Source of the DNA: Pseudomonadota bacterium
GTDB lineage: Bacteria; Pseudomonadota; Gammaproteobacteria; Steroidobacterales; Woeseiaceae
DNA: 8,010 bases
Direction of reading: 5' to 3'
NCBI GenBank assembly: GCA_022565135.1
Contig: JADFKA010000073.1
Span: forward strand, 1 to 8,010
Every line of letters begins with the position of its first letter. Positions within the stretch are counted from its first letter, which is position 1. The notes under the pieces are model-generated. The model saw only the letters and a program-made list of their open reading frames with translations. It did not search any database and had not been told where the DNA came from. Below are positions 5,744 through 8,010 of the stretch, one piece after another. Both the position numbers and the translations under genes were made by a program.

Positions 5744-7190
5744 TCAATGCGGCTCCAATGTATGCACCTTTGGCTTGGCCAGACCCGGAAAGTCCTGCTG
5801 CAACCATCTATATAAGGTGTAGCACATCATAAACAACACGGGTAATGCCGACATTGACGTCACCACGGTCATGGACTTGATCGTATCCAGCCCCCCCGCA
5901 ACCATAAGACCGGTCGCTACGAGTCCCAGGCCAATGGCCCATATCACACGATTGATGCGGCCCGGCTCCTGGTCGCCGGGTAAATCTTTCGTGCAGATGC
6001 TGGCAAGAACGTAGGCGGCAGAATCGAAGGTCGTCGCATAAAAGATGACCGACAGGACTGTGACTATCGTTAGAATAAATGTCGGCCACGCCGGCAACAC
6101 TCATGAACAGGAACGTTCCCAGGCTGCCCAGGCCGATGACCCCGACGACGACTTGCCTGATGGTTCGACCCCTTGAAATGCGTGCGAAAAACAGACCCAT
6201 CATCGGCGCATAAGCAAACCACCACGCCCAGTAAAAAATCGTCCAGGTTTCCGGAAAACCACCACGTTCGATAGGGTCGGTCCAGAAACTGATACGAAGA
6301 AAATTGTCGAATAACAGTCCTAAGCTGTTCACACTGATAGACAGGATGTAGACGGTGGGACCCAACACCAAAATGAACGCCAGGAAGAAAAACATCAGGA
6401 CGATATTGATGTCGGCCAACACCTTAATGCCTTTGCGCAGCCCCAGGAAGGCGCTGGTGCCAAAAATGACCGTCCACAGCATGATGACGGCGATCTGAGT
6501 CAGCAAGTTGTCGGGCACGCCCAGGAGTTCTACTGCCAACGCTGATACCAGCGGCACACCCAGGCCGATGGATGTCGCGACACCACCCACGATGCTGATG
6601 ACGACCAGGATATCGATGATGGTTTTGGCGGATTTACGGCCTCGTTCGGGCAGCGCTTCGTTACAGGCGTCACTGATCCGCAAGCTGTTGGCGCCGCGAA
6701 CATACACCATGTAGGCGATGGGTATCGCAGGCAGGCAATACATGGCCCACGGCGCAAGGCTCCAGTGAAATATCGGGTACATGTGTGCGAATTCGAACGC
6801 GGACGCAGTGTTTGCTGCAATACCCAAAGGCGGCGTCTGGATGTAAAAGATGGGCTCGGCGAAACCCCAGGCAATCAGGCTTGCGCCCATGCTGGCGGTA
6901 AACATCATCGCTACCCAGCTCACCGTTGAGTACTCGGGTTTTTCATCGGCGCGGCCAAACTTGATCTGGCCAAAGCGGCCGAATGCGAGCCATCCGGCGA
7001 AGGCCAGCGGCATCACACCGGTCAACAGATACAGCCAGCCGAATTTGTCGGTAATGAATTGCATGGCCGCGTGAGCGATGCCTGCCGAGGTAACCGGGAA
7101 CAGGATCATCAGCGAGCTAACCGTCAGGACAGTACCGATAGAGGTAAAGAAAACCTTTTTATCGAGGACTGGTGTGTAGGTTGAGGACAT
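5744..7190 (-). pseudogene. BCCT-family (betaine/carnitine/choline) transporter, disrupted by frameshift and apparent internal deletion
   Basis: BCCT carriers import quaternary ammonium or sulfonium solutes across the inner membrane. The first 364 codons from ATG at 7190 (GGAG seven bases upstream) read as a normal BCCT N-terminal part: many hydrophobic helices, WGFAEPIFYIQTPP at 108-121, and the family signature FYWAWWFAYAPMMGLFFARISRGRTIR at 319-345. After FLFMS (near 6099) this frame turns to non-membrane sequence. The family sequence resumes in another frame at 6100 as LPAWPTFILTIVTVLSVIFYATTFDSAAY and continues to the TGA at 5746-5744. In relatives some 35-45 residues normally separate these two blocks, so the junction looks like a deletion that is not a multiple of three, not a single-base error. 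The product is unlikely to be functional unless the assembly is wrong. It converges on metB with a five-base gap. DMSP, betaine or choline are possible ancestral substrates, unproven. Confidence 0.85.
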
Positions 7191-7467
7191 GCTTGTACTC
7201 CATCAGGGTGATGTTATGACGGCCGGACCTGTCCACCATTGCCGCAACAGCATTAAGCAGCGCAAAAGCCATAATGTAGATAGTGGCCCAAATTACAAGG
7301 CCCGCACTAAACTGCAACTGGTTGCCGTCCGAGACCGTGAAGAGCCAGCAGAACAAGCCTGTCAGCGCCAGCAAGGTCCAATAGGTGATCAGGCCGATAG
7401 CTTGCGAGAACGCAAAGGCGGCGTACAGCAATCCCCAGTTTTCTGGCCAAATTCCGCCATGAGTCAT
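7159..7467 (-). CDS. Small membrane protein of unknown function, upstream of and overlapping the BCCT gene
   Basis: I do not recognise a named family. The 102-residue product has a short polar start (MTHGGIWPENW) and a long hydrophobic stretch at about 12-45, possibly two helices around SQAIGLITYWTLLALTGLFCWLF. A second region, LQFSAGLVIWATIYIMAFALLNAVAAMV, lies at about 51-78, and a basic tail probably follows in the cytoplasm. The ATG at 7467 has only a weak ribosome site. The stop (7161-7159) lies 32 bases inside the BCCT gene, an overlap that suggests translational coupling and a role with the transporter. It could be an accessory subunit or a degraded leftover; the intact hydrophobic pattern argues for a real gene. 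With its partner broken it may no longer matter. Confidence 0.6.
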   Translation of the reverse strand: MTHGGIWPENWGLLYAAFAFSQAIGLITYWTLLALTGLFCWLFTVSDGNQLQFSAGLVIWATIYIMAFALLNAVAAMVDRSGRHNITLMEYKHVLNLHTSPR

Positions 7468-7621
7468 GAGCCGTTATCGATCTATTTATTGTTATGAGCG
7501 GCAGTGTACGAAAGTCTAGCAAAAAACATGATTCAGTCTTAGCAATATCCGCATTATTACTTGGTGCACCGACCCGTTGGAAATTTAAATATCCTCCTTG
7601 CGACCCTTATATAATGAGCCG
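7468..7621. other. Divergent intergenic region between the small membrane protein gene and the SLC13 permease gene
   Basis: This AT-rich 154-base gap must hold the promoters of both divergent units. On the plus strand a perfect TATAAT occurs at 7610-7615, described separately. On the minus strand I find no convincing -35/-10 pair. No repeat, RNA gene or terminator is evident. Confidence 0.5.
7610..7615 (+). promoter_or_regulatory. Candidate -10 box of the SLC13 permease gene
   Basis: TATAAT is a perfect -10 hexamer, but no good -35 lies 16-18 bases upstream. It is six bases before the ATG at 7622, so if used it would yield a leaderless message. In AT-rich DNA a chance match is possible. Confidence 0.35.
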
Positions 7622-8010
7622 ATGGATGCGCTGCCGATACTGACCACTGAAATGGTGATCGTCATGCTGATCGTCGCATTCGCCGTGGTCATTTTCGCGA
7701 CGGAGTTGCTGCGCGTCGATGTGGCCGCAATGTTGATCATGACGCTGTTGGGTCTGTTGATCTTCGTGCCCGGGTTGAAGAATTTAGTCACGCCCGATGT
7801 CGTATTTTCCGGCTTTTCAAGTAACGCCGTAATCTCAATTATCGGCGTCATGATCCTGGGCGGCGGTCTCGACAAGACCGGCGCCATGGAGCGCATTGCC
7901 TGGGCAATCCTGCGCTACGGCGGCAAGGCTGAAAACCAGATTGTGTCGCTGATCGCGGGCTCGGCAGCCCTAATCTCGTCATTCATGCAAAACGTCGGCG
8001 CTGCCGCATT
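7622..8010 (+). CDS. SLC13/DASS-family anion permease, N-terminal part (3' end outside window)
   Basis: The first 129 residues of a membrane carrier are visible; the frame is open to the right edge. Two hydrophobic helices occupy about residues 11-30 and 34-50, with ATELLRVDVAAML between and within them. Then come GFSSNAVISIIGVMILGGGLDKTGAMERIA at about 64-93, broken here by no gap, and SSFMQNVGAAA at 119-129, which fits the Ser-Asn-type substrate/Na+ motif of this family. The pattern matches the bacterial SLC13 permeases that often carry TrkA-C domains in the middle. Members carry sulfate, thiosulfate or dicarboxylates. The sulfur-gene context makes a sulfur anion a fair guess, not a result. 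The ATG at 7622 has only GAG three bases upstream; a TTG at 7598 in frame is an alternative start. Confidence 0.82.
   Translation, partial: MDALPILTTEMVIVMLIVAFAVVIFATELLRVDVAAMLIMTLLGLLIFVPGLKNLVTPDVVFSGFSSNAVISIIGVMILGGGLDKTGAMERIAWAILRYGGKAENQIVSLIAGSAALISSFMQNVGAAA

Noticed and set aside
5808..6098. Continuation of the BCCT reading frame past position 6099 to 5808
   Set aside because: Its product after FLFMS is polar, His/Arg/Cys-rich and unlike any transporter, while the true family sequence continues in another frame.
7593..7599. Perfect AAGGAGG on the minus strand
   Set aside because: No start codon follows at a usable distance on that strand, so this ribosome-site match serves no visible gene.

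Overview
The window is a sulfur-assimilation locus from a Gram-negative bacterium, probably a gammaproteobacterium. The evidence is a CysB-type LysR regulator, a fused CysG siroheme synthase, an E. coli-like PAPS reductase (no iron-sulfur APS-reductase cysteines) and a MetB-type cystathionine gamma-synthase. GC content looks moderate. A marine or sediment lineage is possible, but that is only an impression from gene content.

Layout. Positions 2-655 (+) hold the C-terminal part of cysI (sulfite reductase hemoprotein), overlapping cysH (655-1413, +) by one base. cysB (1427-2437, -) converges on cysH, and a perfect 11-bp hairpin contains or touches both stop codons. Upstream of cysB on its own strand lies a roughly 170-nt leader. 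It has a promoter, a 20-codon ORF containing Met-Met-Met-Cys-Cys-Cys, and a strong intrinsic terminator just before the cysB ribosome binding site. cysG (2781-4244, +) starts with TTG on the other side. Its last codons form part of a SAM-I riboswitch (about 4221-4348) that serves metB (4461-5738, +). Then come, on the minus strand, a BCCT transporter gene broken by a frameshift with apparent internal loss (5744-7190) and a small membrane-protein ORF overlapping its start (7159-7467). Finally the N-terminal part of an SLC13-type permease gene runs off the right edge (7622-8010, +).

How the genes fit together. CysH makes sulfite from PAPS and CysI reduces it to sulfide, using siroheme made by CysG. 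CysB is the expected activator of such genes, sensing O-acetylserine/N-acetylserine and sulfide. MetB moves the resulting cysteine sulfur toward methionine, and the SAM-I element should switch metB off when SAM is abundant. The SLC13 permease could import sulfate or another anion, but its substrate is not shown.

Most interesting result. The cysB leader has all the parts of a classical translation-coupled attenuator. Cys codons (segment 1) can pair with a GGCGGC segment 2; segment 2 can instead pair with the 5' arm of the terminator (segment 3); and the 3:4 terminator ends in seven U residues. This would make the sulfur master regulator respond to charged Cys-tRNA. I know of polycysteine leader peptides acting this way in mycobacteria, but not of one in front of a proteobacterial cysB. 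The locus would then carry two RNA sensors of sulfur status, Cys-tRNA on one strand and SAM on the other.
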